Position numbers and translations under genes: made by a program
Source of the DNA: Ignavibacteria bacterium
GTDB taxonomy: Bacteria; Bacteroidota; Ignavibacteria; Kapaibacteriales; UBA961
DNA length: 64,000 bases
NCBI GenBank assembly: GCA_947491315.1
Contig: CANLII010000002.1
Coordinates: 1 to 64,000, forward strand
Direction of reading: 5' to 3'
Notes under the pieces: model-generated
The model's input: only the letters and a program-made list of their open reading frames with translations
What the model was told of the DNA's origin: nothing
Databases searched by the model: none
Shown: piece by piece, positions 45,300 to 54,915 of the stretch
Position numbering within the stretch: position 1 is the first letter of the stretch
Layout of the letters: each line of letters begins with the position of its first letter

Positions 45300-47927
45300 A
45301 TGGTAGGAATCATCAAACACATATATGGACTTTGCATTTTGTCATTGTGCATGATGCTTTTTCATGCACCGCCCATCCTTGCACAAAAGTCGCAGCCAAG
45401 TCAATCCACCAAACAAGTCCTTAAATCTGAGGGTGATCAAAAGAATACCGCAGATCTTGTCATTTTTCAAAAGTTAGAAAAAGCTAGACAGAAATACCTA
45501 AAAGCTTTGACTGCAATTGAAAATGATGACACACTATCGATTCCACGCTTATTTGAAGATGCAGTTCAGGCATTGAACTCCCTGGCAAGCTATCCCGGTA
45601 TTGAATCTAATGATGATTTCGCCGACTTGGCGCAATCCATAATCGATGATTATGAGAGTTATGTTCAAATCATTGACAGTTTGCCTGAGAGCTCTTCCGC
45701 ATTTATGCTCCGAAACAAAATCTACCAAGAAGTTGAGGAAATTGATCCTAATTCTCCGGCAATGTCAACATTGCAATTTGCCAGCTCCAGAGTTTCAGGA
45801 GCTCCCGGCATACCTGGCTTGACAATTCCATTGGAAATCAATGAATATGTACAGAAAAACATAACTTTTTTATCTCAAGACAAAGGTAGAAAGTTTTTCA
45901 AACGTTGGATTGAAAGAAGTAGTCGCTGGTTTCCAATGCTGAAACGCATTGCCCAAGAAGAGGACATGCCAGAAGAGATTATACATCTTTCGATGATTGA
46001 AAGCGCTTTAAATCCGAATGCTGTATCATGGGCAAAAGCTGTGGGCATGTGGCAATTCATGCAAGCTGCAGCGAGTGATTATGGTCTAAAAATGACTTCT
46101 TGGGTTGATGAAAGACGAGATCCCGAGAAATCTACCAGAGCAGCCATGAGATATCTTAAATGGCTATACAATGAATTTGGTGATTGGCATTTGGCATTGG
46201 CCGCCTATAATAGTGGTCCCAATGGTCCTGTTCGCCGTGGGATTGCACGCCTTCAGAAAGATGCCCCGACATTCTGGGATATCCGAGAATACTTGCCAAA
46301 AGAAACCAAAAACTATGTGCCTCTTTTCATAGCAACTTCAATTATTTGTTTGAATCAAGAGCAATATGGTTTTGCAAAAGATGAATTAACATTCGAGCCG
46401 GAATATTCATATGAAACATTTCCGATTGATGGTTCGGTCAGTCTTAAAACACTCGCGAAATGTTTGAATGAACCGGTTGAAAACCTGAAGAATTTGAATC
46501 CTGAATTGGTTGGACTCACCACACCTCCAGATAGTGATAAGCCCTATGATTTAAAACTTCCGATTGGAAGTAAGGAGATTTTCGTCACGAATTTCTCCAA
46601 ATTAACACAAGAAGAGTTGAATCCATGGGTAATCCATTCTGTTGAAAAAGGTGAAACAATTTCCAGCATAGCCGGCCAATATGCAGTGAATACACAGGAT
46701 ATTATCGGAAGCAATAAGCTCCCTTCCGGTAATACAGTAAAGAAGGGTATGTCTCTCCGCATTCCTCGTGAAGCTTTGGGAACTGCAACAATTGCAAAGG
46801 TAAAAAATGATTCAATCATTGAATCAAACCCTGTTGCATCAAATAATAATACAACTCAAAGCCCGGTTATTGTAAGCAATAATCAACTCAAGGATACTAT
46901 CCTTGAGCAATCCCCCAAGAAAGAAACCTCAATCAAGTCCAATCCAAATCCTATAGTTTCTGCTCCAGTGATAGCAGAAAAACAAACTGTCATTCAATCT
47001 CAGCCGATTGAATCACAAGTTCCAAGTGTGACTTCAAATGCTAAAGTTGATAATAATGCATCGCAACATGTGATTGCATCCAATCAAGTTGGAACTCAAA
47101 TTGCTTCGAAGGCAGATCAAACCCAAGCCGAGCAAACGCAGAAGAATACTATTCGTGCACATGTAAAGCATATCGTCAAATCAGGCGAAACACTGTACTC
47201 TTTAGCACAGCGTTATGGCGTTCGTATGACAGATCTTCGCAATTGGAATGGAATTACATTCGATGCCAATCAATTGTCTGAAGGACAAGAATTGATAGTA
47301 TCGTCCACAGCAAGTCCCAAACTCGTATATATTCAGTCAGAAAAGAACCGAGATAAATCTCCATCACTAAAAAGAGGCGGTAAACATACTGTCAAGAAAG
47401 GTGAAACTCTCGCACAAATCGCTGATGATTATGGTGTGGAACTTGAGTCTTTGCGTAAAGAAAATAACATGAAGAAATCAGGTACTGTTCAGTATGGAAC
47501 AGTTCTTCGAATTCCAAGTCAAAAATACACGGATGAAAGAGCCACCAGAGCTGTTTCCAAGCGTAGAGCATCAGGTTCTAGTTTAAAAGTGCATTCACTT
47601 AAAAAAGGTGAAACTCTCTCCAAAATTGCAGCGATGTATAATGTGAGTGAAAGAGATCTTCGCTCATGGAATCCCGGAATAAAAGCAAATAAGATAGTTC
47701 GTGGACAAAAAATCAAGCTCTATGCGAAAGTCACCGGAAAAGGAAGTTCATCGGATTCGCGCAGCAAGTCTTCATCCAAACTACCAAAGCAGTATAAAGT
47801 TCGCAAAGGTGATTCAATGAAAAGCATTGCAAGTAAATTCGGCATTTCAGTTAGTCAGCTTAAAAAGAAAAATAAAAAGACAGGTGAAGGAAAACTGAAA
47901 GCCGGACAATCTTTACGCCTGCAATAA
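45300..47927 (+). CDS. MltD-like lytic transglycosylase with five LysM domains
   Basis: The 875-residue secreted protein cleaves peptidoglycan glycan strands. A signal peptide (about 1-29) and a helical region precede an SLT domain (about 215-340) with catalytic Glu234 in SMIESALNP, then GMWQFMQAAASDYGL and AAYNSGPNGPVRRG. LysM repeats start at about 450, 620, 695, 760 and 835 (HSVEKGETISSIAGQY, HIVKSGETLYSLAQRY, HTVKKGETLAQIADDY, HSLKKGETLSKIAAMY, YKVRKGDSMKSIASKF). A Ser/Asn/Gln-rich linker of about 110 residues separates the first LysM from the rest. An AAGGGAG ribosome site precedes the ATG. Confidence 0.92.
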   Translation: MVGIIKHIYGLCILSLCMMLFHAPPILAQKSQPSQSTKQVLKSEGDQKNTADLVIFQKLEKARQKYLKALTAIENDDTLSIPRLFEDAVQALNSLASYPGIESNDDFADLAQSIIDDYESYVQIIDSLPESSSAFMLRNKIYQEVEEIDPNSPAMSTLQFASSRVSGAPGIPGLTIPLEINEYVQKNITFLSQDKGRKFFKRWIERSSRWFPMLKRIAQEEDMPEEIIHLSMIESALNPNAVSWAKAVGMWQFMQAAASDYGLKMTSWVDERRDPEKSTRAAMRYLKWLYNEFGDWHLALAAYNSGPNGPVRRGIARLQKDAPTFWDIREYLPKETKNYVPLFIATSIICLNQEQYGFAKDELTFEPEYSYETFPIDGSVSLKTLAKCLNEPVENLKNLNPELVGLTTPPDSDKPYDLKLPIGSKEIFVTNFSKLTQEELNPWVIHSVEKGETISSIAGQYAVNTQDIIGSNKLPSGNTVKKGMSLRIPREALGTATIAKVKNDSIIESNPVASNNNTTQSPVIVSNNQLKDTILEQSPKKETSIKSNPNPIVSAPVIAEKQTVIQSQPIESQVPSVTSNAKVDNNASQHVIASNQVGTQIASKADQTQAEQTQKNTIRAHVKHIVKSGETLYSLAQRYGVRMTDLRNWNGITFDANQLSEGQELIVSSTASPKLVYIQSEKNRDKSPSLKRGGKHTVKKGETLAQIADDYGVELESLRKENNMKKSGTVQYGTVLRIPSQKYTDERATRAVSKRRASGSSLKVHSLKKGETLSKIAAMYNVSERDLRSWNPGIKANKIVRGQKIKLYAKVTGKGSSSDSRSKSSSKLPKQYKVRKGDSMKSIASKFGISVSQLKKKNKKTGEGKLKAGQSLRLQ

Positions 47928-47951
47928 GCTATCAGTAATTAAAATTGGTCT

Positions 47952-47987
47952 AACGGCGAAACATTAACTTGTTTTGCCGTTTTTTTT
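47952..47987 (+). terminator. Rho-independent terminator after the transglycosylase gene
   Basis: A 12-bp stem (47952-47963 with 47970-47981, one G-T pair) around a TTAACT loop runs into eight T. It ends 12 bases before the ATG of the DUF3108 gene, so that gene needs its own promoter or read-through. Confidence 0.9.
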
Positions 47988-47999
47988 GAAAATGAAATT

Positions 48000-48779
48000 A
48001 TGATTCAAAAACTCATCCACATATCATTTTTTTTCTTGTGTATCACTCTGCATGCTCAGCAATCACTGAGAACAGTAGAGAATGAAGCATTTGGACTTGG
48101 TGAAAAATTGGAGTATAAAGTAGGATATCAATCTATCAAAGCCGGTGATGCGTTTTTTCACATTCAACCGAAGTCTGTGATGTATAAACGAAGACCATGC
48201 TATGATATCCGATTCGAAGTGCGTTCACTCAAATCATTAGACTGGCTCTACCGTGTGCATGATTTGTATAGAACCATTGTTGACATCGATGGTATATATC
48301 CCTATTATTTCGAACAAAGGATCCGTGAAGGTGGATATAGCAGAGATGCTAAAGCATATTTTGACCATTCAGGTAAGAAGGCAATGATTGGAGATAAATC
48401 ATTCCCCTTCCCTACATTTTCCCATGATATAGTATCAGCATTTTTCTTTGTTCGCACAATGGACTTACAAACCAAGAAGAAGGGTGATGTCATTCAAATG
48501 AAAAACTTTGTTGATGATAGTACTTATACATTGGGAGTAAAAATCCATGGTAAGCAAACCGTGACTGTTGAAGCAGGGACATTTGAATGCATTGTCATTG
48601 AACCAATGGTAACAAAAGGCGGACTCTTTAAAAGTGAAGGGAAAATTCTTATCTGGGTCACTAATGATGAGAGAAAAATCCCTGTGAAGGTAAGTACGAA
48701 AGTCCTCATAGGGGCCATTGAAGCGGAATTGACCAGATTTTCCGGAACAAGAGGACCCATCAATGCAAAAATCAAATAA
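48000..48779 (+). CDS. DUF3108 envelope protein
   Basis: The 259-residue protein has a signal peptide (about 1-20, ending LHAQ) and a beta-rich domain with the DUF3108 pattern: GEKLEYKVGYQSIKAGDAFF near the start, DLYRTIVDIDGIYPYYFEQ in the middle, and VEAGTFECIVIEP with IWVTNDERKIPVKV towards the end. The family is periplasmic and of unknown function. Some structures resemble lipid-binding or LolA-like folds. Its ATG lies 12 bases after the terminator of the previous gene. Confidence 0.82.
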   Translation: MIQKLIHISFFFLCITLHAQQSLRTVENEAFGLGEKLEYKVGYQSIKAGDAFFHIQPKSVMYKRRPCYDIRFEVRSLKSLDWLYRVHDLYRTIVDIDGIYPYYFEQRIREGGYSRDAKAYFDHSGKKAMIGDKSFPFPTFSHDIVSAFFFVRTMDLQTKKKGDVIQMKNFVDDSTYTLGVKIHGKQTVTVEAGTFECIVIEPMVTKGGLFKSEGKILIWVTNDERKIPVKVSTKVLIGAIEAELTRFSGTRGPINAKIK

Positions 48780-48810
48780 TGAAGGATTCATAGTAGGTTC
48801 TGATTAGTGT

Positions 48811-48826
48811 TTTTACCGTAAATTTG
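48811..48826 (+). promoter_or_regulatory. Shared 14-bp element with -7 motif before the mutase gene
   Basis: TTTTACCGTAAATT is identical to the element at 25938. Here it continues as TTGC, so TAAATTTG at 48819-48826 also fits the TAnnTTTG promoter consensus. The ATG lies 44 bases downstream of the motif. Confidence 0.42.
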
Positions 48827-48870
48827 CCCATATCTTTTTATGCATATTCACTCTCTATTCGAGCAGAATT

Positions 48871-50877
48871 ATGTCAGTCAAACAAGACACCATCACCGAT
48901 ACAATCGACATCACTGCAAATCTTCGCTCACTTTATGAAGAATTAGTGGGTGAATTAAAACCTGAGGTTCGAAAAATCATTGAAGAATGGGATGCGACAA
49001 CTAATAATTATAGAAATGAAGAATTCACATATAAGGTTCGCAATAAAGAGATTAAAGTTGCGAATTTCATCGAATCACTAAGTCACACAAAAATCCCTAA
49101 AATTTCAATTCCTACTTTCAAGGATTGGGGCGAAATTGTCCGATGGACCATGCGAGAAAATTTTCCCGGAGAATTTCCATATACCGCAGGTGTATATCCG
49201 TTCAAGAGAACCGGTGAAGATCCAACTAGAATGTTTGCAGGCGAGGGTGGACCAGAAAGAACCAATAAGCGCTTTCATTATCTCAGTCAAGGAATGCCTG
49301 CAGCACGATTGTCAACAGCATTTGACAGCGTAACACTGTATGGAGAAGATCCTGATTTGAGACCGGATATTTATGGAAAGATTGGCAATAGTGGGGTTTC
49401 TATAGCTACACTCAATGATGCAAAAAAATTGTATTCAGGTTTTGATTTATGTGATCCCAAAACATCAGTCTCAATGACAATCAATGGTCCGGCTCCAATG
49501 CTTCTTGCATTTTTCATGAATGCCGCCATTGATCAAGAATGTGAAAAATACATTCATGAACATGGTCTAGTTGAGGAAGTAAAAGCAAAGATTGCTGGCA
49601 TCTATGCAAAAGTCAATCATGAATTACCCAATTATTGCTCAGATCCTGCCACAGATAGTCATGATTTACCCGATGGGAATACAGGACTTGGATTGGTATT
49701 ACTTGGAATTACTGGTGACAAAGTATTGTCCCCGGAAGTCTATGCGCAGTGTAAAGAAAGGGCATTAAAAACTGTTCGTGGTACAGTTCAAGCCGATATT
49801 CTGAAAGAAGATCAAGCTCAAAACACATGTATTTTCTCCACTGAGTTTGCGCTCAAGATGATGGGTGATATTCAAGAATATTTCATCCAAAAACAAGTAC
49901 GAAACTTTTATTCCGTTTCCATAAGTGGTTATCATATAGCCGAAGCCGGTGCGAATCCAATTACGCAATTGGCTTTCACTTTGGCAAATGGATTTACATT
50001 CGTTGAGTATTATCTCTCTCGAGGAATGAATATCGATGATTTTGCACCCAATCTTTCATTCTTTTTCTCAAATGGAATCGATCCTGAATATGCAGTGATT
50101 GGCAGAGTTGCTCGCAGAATATGGGCAAAAGCCATGAAGAATATCTATGGTGGAAATGAACGCTCACAAATGCTGAAATATCATATTCAAACATCCGGTA
50201 GATCTCTTCATGCACAAGAGATTGATTTCAATGATATTCGTACTACATTGCAAGCACTCTATGCGATCTATGACAATTGCAATTCACTGCATACCAATGC
50301 CTATGATGAAGCAATCACAACTCCGACTGAAGAATCAGTAAGAAGAGCAGTGGCTATTCAGCTTATCATCAATCGCGAATTGGGCTTAGCAAATAATGAA
50401 AATCCATTGCAAGGTTCATTCATCATCGAGGAATTGACAGACCTCGTTGAAGAAGGGGTCTATGCGGAATTCGAAAGAATATCAGAAAGAGGCGGAGTTT
50501 TGGGTTCAATGGAAACCATGTATCAAAGAAATAAGATACAGGAAGAATCGCTGTATTATGAGACATTGAAACATACAGGTGAATATCCAATCATTGGTGT
50601 GAATACTTTTCTTTCCAAAAATGGTTCTCCAACCATCATTCCACAAGAAGTTATTCGATCAACCACTGAAGAAAAAGAAAAGCAAATTTCCAATGTAATC
50701 GCATTCCAGGAACATCATTCAAGTGAAGCTCAACAAATACTCAATCATTTGAAACAAGTGGCAGTTTCGGATGGAAATATTTTCGATGCCCTCATGGAAG
50801 CAGCCAAAGTATGTTCGCTTGGTCAAATGTCGAATGCTTTGTATCAAGTCGGCGGACAATATCGAAGAAATATGTAA
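48871..50877 (+). CDS. IcmF-type acyl-CoA mutase catalytic core (lacks B12 domain)
   Basis: The 668-residue protein resembles the mutase part of fused isobutyryl-CoA mutase (IcmF) more than standard methylmalonyl-CoA mutase. Evidence includes [56 protein letters not shown], and the C-terminal [20 protein letters not shown]. IcmF normally carries a B12-binding and a G-protein domain before this part. Neither is present and no upstream frame supplies them, so both must be encoded elsewhere. The substrate (isobutyryl-, methylmalonyl- or another acyl-CoA) is not certain. Confidence 0.87.
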   Translation: MSVKQDTITDTIDITANLRSLYEELVGELKPEVRKIIEEWDATTNNYRNEEFTYKVRNKEIKVANFIESLSHTKIPKISIPTFKDWGEIVRWTMRENFPGEFPYTAGVYPFKRTGEDPTRMFAGEGGPERTNKRFHYLSQGMPAARLSTAFDSVTLYGEDPDLRPDIYGKIGNSGVSIATLNDAKKLYSGFDLCDPKTSVSMTINGPAPMLLAFFMNAAIDQECEKYIHEHGLVEEVKAKIAGIYAKVNHELPNYCSDPATDSHDLPDGNTGLGLVLLGITGDKVLSPEVYAQCKERALKTVRGTVQADILKEDQAQNTCIFSTEFALKMMGDIQEYFIQKQVRNFYSVSISGYHIAEAGANPITQLAFTLANGFTFVEYYLSRGMNIDDFAPNLSFFFSNGIDPEYAVIGRVARRIWAKAMKNIYGGNERSQMLKYHIQTSGRSLHAQEIDFNDIRTTLQALYAIYDNCNSLHTNAYDEAITTPTEESVRRAVAIQLIINRELGLANNENPLQGSFIIEELTDLVEEGVYAEFERISERGGVLGSMETMYQRNKIQEESLYYETLKHTGEYPIIGVNTFLSKNGSPTIIPQEVIRSTTEEKEKQISNVIAFQEHHSSEAQQILNHLKQVAVSDGNIFDALMEAAKVCSLGQMSNALYQVGGQYRRNM

Positions 50878-50900
50878 TCCATTTTTATAGAGGTTTTATC

Positions 50901-51713
50901 ATGAAATCATTATTAACATCAGTCTTCATCATCATTGCGATGGGACTCTCACTCGGAATATCTTCTTGTTCTAATGACACCACAACAACAACTCCGACAA
51001 CAGACGCTGATATCATGCCATTGAAGACAGGCAGTTATCATGTGTACAGTATCACTCGTTTGGATTCTTTGACAGGTAATCCTGACCCTTCTTCAGTAAT
51101 GAATGATTCTATGGTCATTGGCACATCATCGGTCAAAGAAGGTAAAACAGCTTTTGCTTTTGATGTATTCAGAAATAATGAAAAATTAAGAACCGATCAT
51201 TATTCAAAGGAAGGTCAAACTGTTTGGGGGTATTGGCAATTCATTCCTCCCGGAATTCAGTTGACAGATCTCATCAATGCAATCGTACCACAGACCAGAA
51301 GATGGTCAAAGTTTGCTGATTTCTCTGCAACTTCTCAATGGATTATAGCCGATACATCAATTACTGGTGTTTCCATTCCATTTAATGGACAGAATATCCC
51401 ATTGACCTCAGTAATCACTATGAGAGGAAAGAAAGTTACAACTGCCACAGAAGTGATAAAAGGTACTTCATTCCCAAATACAACAAAGTTTGAATTGACA
51501 TTAACATTGAAGCCTTCAATAACTTTGTTTGGCACTCAAATTCCTGTGGATTCGATCAATGTCAAGCAATTTGTGTGGATAGCTCAAAATGTTGGAATTG
51601 TAAAGGAAGAGTTCCCTGCACTTGACTTAAGAGTTGTTGTTCCTGGTCTTGAACCAATACAATTCAAAGGTGATGGATTTGTAAGAGAATTGCTTCGATA
51701 CTCAATCAAGTAA
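50901..51713 (+). CDS. Lipoprotein, unknown function
   Basis: The 270-residue protein has a clear signal with lipobox ISSC and then a Thr-rich spacer (NDTTTTTPTTDADI). The remainder is beta-rich, with repeated strands and no known motif. It looks like an envelope lipoprotein of this phylum. The frame opens at a TTG inside the mutase gene, but the ATG at 50901 follows an AGAGG ribosome site and begins the signal. A bidirectional terminator follows the stop. Confidence 0.7.
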   Translation: MKSLLTSVFIIIAMGLSLGISSCSNDTTTTTPTTDADIMPLKTGSYHVYSITRLDSLTGNPDPSSVMNDSMVIGTSSVKEGKTAFAFDVFRNNEKLRTDHYSKEGQTVWGYWQFIPPGIQLTDLINAIVPQTRRWSKFADFSATSQWIIADTSITGVSIPFNGQNIPLTSVITMRGKKVTTATEVIKGTSFPNTTKFELTLTLKPSITLFGTQIPVDSINVKQFVWIAQNVGIVKEEFPALDLRVVVPGLEPIQFKGDGFVRELLRYSIK

Positions 51714-51734
51714 TAGTTGTCATATCAAGAGAAA

Positions 51735-51768
51735 AGGCCATCACTTCATTGTGATGGCCTCTTTTTTT
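51735..51768. terminator. Bidirectional terminator between lipoprotein gene and rimO
   Basis: A perfect ten-bp stem (51735-51744 with 51751-51760) has a six-base TTCATT loop. Seven T follow on the plus strand after CT, and the minus side has TTTTCTC. It serves both convergent genes. The T-run overlaps the rimO stop codon. Confidence 0.88.
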
Positions 51769-53071
51769 ATTCAACGATATGTCCAAACAAATCAAATTCT
51801 GCGGCATCATCAATTTCAACCCAAATCATGTCTCCCGGTTTGAGTGGTTTGTCTGATCTCACATAGAGTTCATTATCAACCTCGGGTGCATCTTTTTCGG
51901 TGCGACATTGATATTCCCCATTGATTTCTTGCTCCACCATCGCGCGGACTCTCTTCCCTATCAATTCTTGATTTGCATCATGTGAAATTTGCTTTTGAAT
52001 GTCCATCAGAATGGTACGGCGTTCATCTTTGACTTCTTGAGAAATTGGATCACCCAAAATATAGGCATAGGTATCGTCTTCTTGGGAATAGGTAAATACG
52101 CCCATTCTGTCCAATGCGCCCGTACTTACAAAATCACATAATTCTTGAAAATCCTCTTCTGTTTCACCGGGATAGCCAACAATGAATGTGGTGCGAAGCG
52201 TGATTCCTGGTACTGTTTCTTTGATATGGTGAATCAATTCCTCCGTAGTTTTTCTAGTGATCCCACGACGCATGGATTTCAACATTTGCGTTGAAATATG
52301 CTGCATAGGCATATCGATATACGAACAGATATTGTCTCGCTCTGCAATCACCGGCAATATTTCTTTTGGGAATTTTGATGGATACGCATACATCAATCTG
52401 ATCCATTCTGCACCTGATGCATCACTTAGGGCGCGAAGAAGTGAATCCAAACTGCGCTTGCCATAGATATCAAGTCCATAACAGGTGGAATCTTGAGCCA
52501 CCAGTATAAGTTCTTTCACACCTTGTTTTGTGAGAGATTGTGCTTCTCTCACCAAATCTTCAATTGGCTTGGAGCGATGTTGTCCGCGCATGAGAGGAAT
52601 CGCGCAGAATGAGCATGGATTATCACATCCTTCGCTGATTTTCATATATGCATAATACTGAGGAGTTGAAATCACTCTTTCACCAAGCAAAGCATATTTC
52701 AAGTCGGGAGAAACAACTTTCAGAATATTACTATACGCTTCAGTACCGAAGAAATGATCAACTTCAGGTATTTCATTCCGTAAATCATTTCCATAGCGTT
52801 CGGACAAACAACCTGCAACGATCAATGTATCAATCTTACCCTGCTTCTTCAACTTGGCTGCTTCCAGGATAGCTGAGACACTTTCCTCTTTTGCAAGATC
52901 AATGAAACCACAGGTATTGATGATGACAGTTGATGCTTGTTCAGGATCATCCACCAAGTTCAGTTGAGCGGCTTTGAGATGACCCGACAAAACTTCCGAA
53001 TCAACTGTGTTTTTACTGCATCCGAGAGTGATGACAGATACTGTGTCTTTAGACTTTTGATTTATGGACAT
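51767..53071 (-). CDS. rimO: Ribosomal protein S12 methylthiotransferase
   Basis: About 434 residues from the chosen start. The N-terminal UPF0004 domain has three cluster cysteines (TLGCSKN, INTCGF, AGCLSE). The radical-SAM domain has CDNPCSFCAIPLMRG, and the C-terminal TRAM domain ends near AEFDLFGHIVE. SKNTVDSEVLSG and the overall length mark RimO rather than MiaB. It methylthiolates Asp of S12. The frame is open to 53113, but a promoter-like TATTTTTG at 53102-53109 lies in that stretch, so ATG 53071 (or 53083) is preferred. Confidence 0.94.
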   Translation of the reverse strand: MSINQKSKDTVSVITLGCSKNTVDSEVLSGHLKAAQLNLVDDPEQASTVIINTCGFIDLAKEESVSAILEAAKLKKQGKIDTLIVAGCLSERYGNDLRNEIPEVDHFFGTEAYSNILKVVSPDLKYALLGERVISTPQYYAYMKISEGCDNPCSFCAIPLMRGQHRSKPIEDLVREAQSLTKQGVKELILVAQDSTCYGLDIYGKRSLDSLLRALSDASGAEWIRLMYAYPSKFPKEILPVIAERDNICSYIDMPMQHISTQMLKSMRRGITRKTTEELIHHIKETVPGITLRTTFIVGYPGETEEDFQELCDFVSTGALDRMGVFTYSQEDDTYAYILGDPISQEVKDERRTILMDIQKQISHDANQELIGKRVRAMVEQEINGEYQCRTEKDAPEVDNELYVRSDKPLKPGDMIWVEIDDAAEFDLFGHIVE

Positions 53072-53101
53072 AATTTTAATCATTATTACTAATTGAGATT
53101 G

Positions 53102-53109
53102 CAAAAATA
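53102..53109 (-). promoter_or_regulatory. TAnnTTTG-type -7 element of rimO
   Basis: On the minus strand TATTTTTG followed by CAATC and preceded by TTTGT lies 30 bases before the preferred rimO ATG. The same TTTTGCAATC string occurs in the tRNA-Leu promoter. Confidence 0.42.
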
Positions 53110-53181
53110 ACAAATTGACACCTCCTTAATGAAATCAATTACATTCAGGATTAAAAACTGTGATTCACTGTGCACAGTTTG

Positions 53182-53189
53182 TATTTTTG
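53182..53189 (+). promoter_or_regulatory. TAnnTTTG-type -7 element of the phosphatase gene
   Basis: TATTTTTG followed by C and preceded directly by TTTG lies 23 bases before the ATG at 53213. The position favours that ATG over the upstream frames. Confidence 0.42.
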
Positions 53190-53212
53190 CGATGAATAAT
53201 CACCTTGATACC

Positions 53213-54013
53213 ATGAATAGTATACTTCAAACGGCGATTGATGCAGCTCAAAAAGCCGGAAAAGTCCTCAAAGAAGGATTTGGAACCGATTATACCATAT
53301 CTTCAAAATCACAGTTTCATGATCTTGTGACTGAATATGATCATAAGTCTGAAGCAATCATCATTGAAACAATACGGTTTTCATTTCCACATCATCAGAT
53401 TTTGACAGAAGAATCAGGTCATCATGCATCCGATGGAGACATCACTTGGATCATTGATCCACTTGATGGCACAGTCAATTTTGCTCATGGCATTCCTTTT
53501 TTCTGTGTTAGTATCGCCGCCATTCAAGGAAATGTCATACTCTGTGGTGTTATCTACTCTCCCATGACCGAAGAGTTATTTACAGCCGAAACAGGCGGAG
53601 GTGCATTTTTAAATGGACAATCTTATACAGTAACCCAGCAAACTTCACTATTGCATAGTTTTTTGGTGACTGGTTTTCCCTATTCTATCAAAGAGAATCC
53701 TCTACATTGCATTGAAAATTTTTAACATATTGTCGGTATGGGCATTCCCATTCGAAGACTTGGTTCTGCCGCTTTGGATCTTGCTTATGTTGCAGTTGGT
53801 AGATTTGATGGATTTTGGGAAGTTGCTCTTCAGCCTTGGGATATGGCTGCAGGTGCATTGTTGGTGAAAGAAGCCGGCGGAATTGTGATTGATTATTCCG
53901 GTAATGATTTGAATATTATGCAATCCTCATCAATCATAGCAGGAAATATTGATATTGTCAAGGCTCTTCGAAATGAGATTGATTCGGTTAATCTGACAAT
54001 TCCAAAGAGGTAA
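53213..54013 (+). pseudogene. suhB: Inositol monophosphatase family gene interrupted by in-frame TAA
   Basis: One reading frame encodes a complete inositol-monophosphatase-like protein, but TAA at 53723-53725 splits it. The N-terminal part (about 170 residues) holds the metal motifs LTEESG and IIDPLDGTVNFAHG. The C-terminal part holds RRLGSAALDLAYVA and QPWDMAAGALLVKEAGG. Both halves are needed for the active site, so either half alone should be inactive. The second half has its own ATG at 53738 without a clear ribosome site. There is no frameshift and no missing segment that I can see. The cause may be a mutation, a sequencing or assembly error, or read-through. Earlier ATG 53192 is possible. 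Confidence 0.85.
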
Positions 54014-54018
54014 TGTAT

Positions 54019-54915
54019 ATGACAAAAAAGGAAATACCATTTGAATTGATGCATGGAGCAGGAAATATTTTCATGATCATCAACAATGATACACTCAATG
54101 TATCTTTAGATGAATTATCGGAGTTTATGACCAAAGAGTATCCATTGCATTTTCCGGTGGATGGTTTGATGGCATATAGAGTATCTGATGTCAATGACTA
54201 TGAATTCATCATCGATTTTCTCAATCCTGATGGCTCCCATGGTGCCATGTGCGGCAATGGCGCTCGGTGTGCAATCAAATATCATGAAGAGAATTTTGAA
54301 GAATTTCCCAATGAATCAGACAGTGTTAAATTCCTCATGGCGGGAACCATTTACAAAGGTTATTATTTGAATTTTGGAGGTTATATTTCTGTTACATTTC
54401 CCAATGAACCGATTGTAAAAGAATTGCAATTACAAACCGACAAAGGGTTGATACATGCGTTTCATGTGTATAATGGTTCGGATCATCTCATCATTGATGC
54501 CATCAATCATGGCATCAATGCAAATGATTTCTTTCAATTTGATTTTCGTTCTTTGGCCGAACCTCTCAGACATCATGCTGATCTTCCCAATGGTGCAAAT
54601 GTAAATTTGGCAATGACAATGCGTGGAAATCTCATAAGATTGCGGACATTTGAGCGTGGAGTTGAGCGCGAAACAGCTGCATGTGGAACAGGTGCTCTTG
54701 CAACTGCATATGTTTACCAGAATCATAAAATGAATACAAATCTTTCTGTCTTTTTAGGAAATTATCCAATCGATATACAGGTTCAATCAGGAGATATTCT
54801 TACGGTGAAGAAGGAAAATGATTCCGAATCACTCAGTTTGATTGGACCTGCAGAGTTTCTCACGGTAGATGAAGCATTTGCAATGTATTCAGATTTTCAG
54901 CAGAGAATTCAATGA
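54019..54915 (+). CDS. dapF: Diaminopimelate epimerase
   Basis: About 298 residues. The enzyme converts LL- to meso-diaminopimelate for lysine and peptidoglycan. Both catalytic cysteines are visible, in AMCGNGARCAIKY (about 74-86) and AACGTGALATAYVY (about 218-231), as are the N-terminal HGAGNIFMIIN and ERGVERET. ATG at 54013 overlaps the previous stop (TAATG), but the AGAGG ribosome site is better spaced for ATG 54019. It is coupled to ruvC by an ATGA overlap. Confidence 0.94.
   Translation: MTKKEIPFELMHGAGNIFMIINNDTLNVSLDELSEFMTKEYPLHFPVDGLMAYRVSDVNDYEFIIDFLNPDGSHGAMCGNGARCAIKYHEENFEEFPNESDSVKFLMAGTIYKGYYLNFGGYISVTFPNEPIVKELQLQTDKGLIHAFHVYNGSDHLIIDAINHGINANDFFQFDFRSLAEPLRHHADLPNGANVNLAMTMRGNLIRLRTFERGVERETAACGTGALATAYVYQNHKMNTNLSVFLGNYPIDIQVQSGDILTVKKENDSESLSLIGPAEFLTVDEAFAMYSDFQQRIQ

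Noticed and set aside
46780-47790. Internal repeats in the transglycosylase gene considered as DNA repeats or CRISPR
   Set aside because: The repetition is at protein level (LysM domains of about 45-75 residues spacing) with diverged DNA and no spacer structure. No CRISPR array was seen in the window.
53723-53725. Selenocysteine- or pyrrolysine-style recoding of the internal stop
   Set aside because: The codon is TAA, which is not known to be recoded that way. TAA ends many normal genes here and no special downstream structure was seen.
53213-54013. Two separate functional genes instead of one broken gene
   Set aside because: Both pieces are in one frame and together form one domain, and the second piece lacks a clear ribosome site and half the active site.
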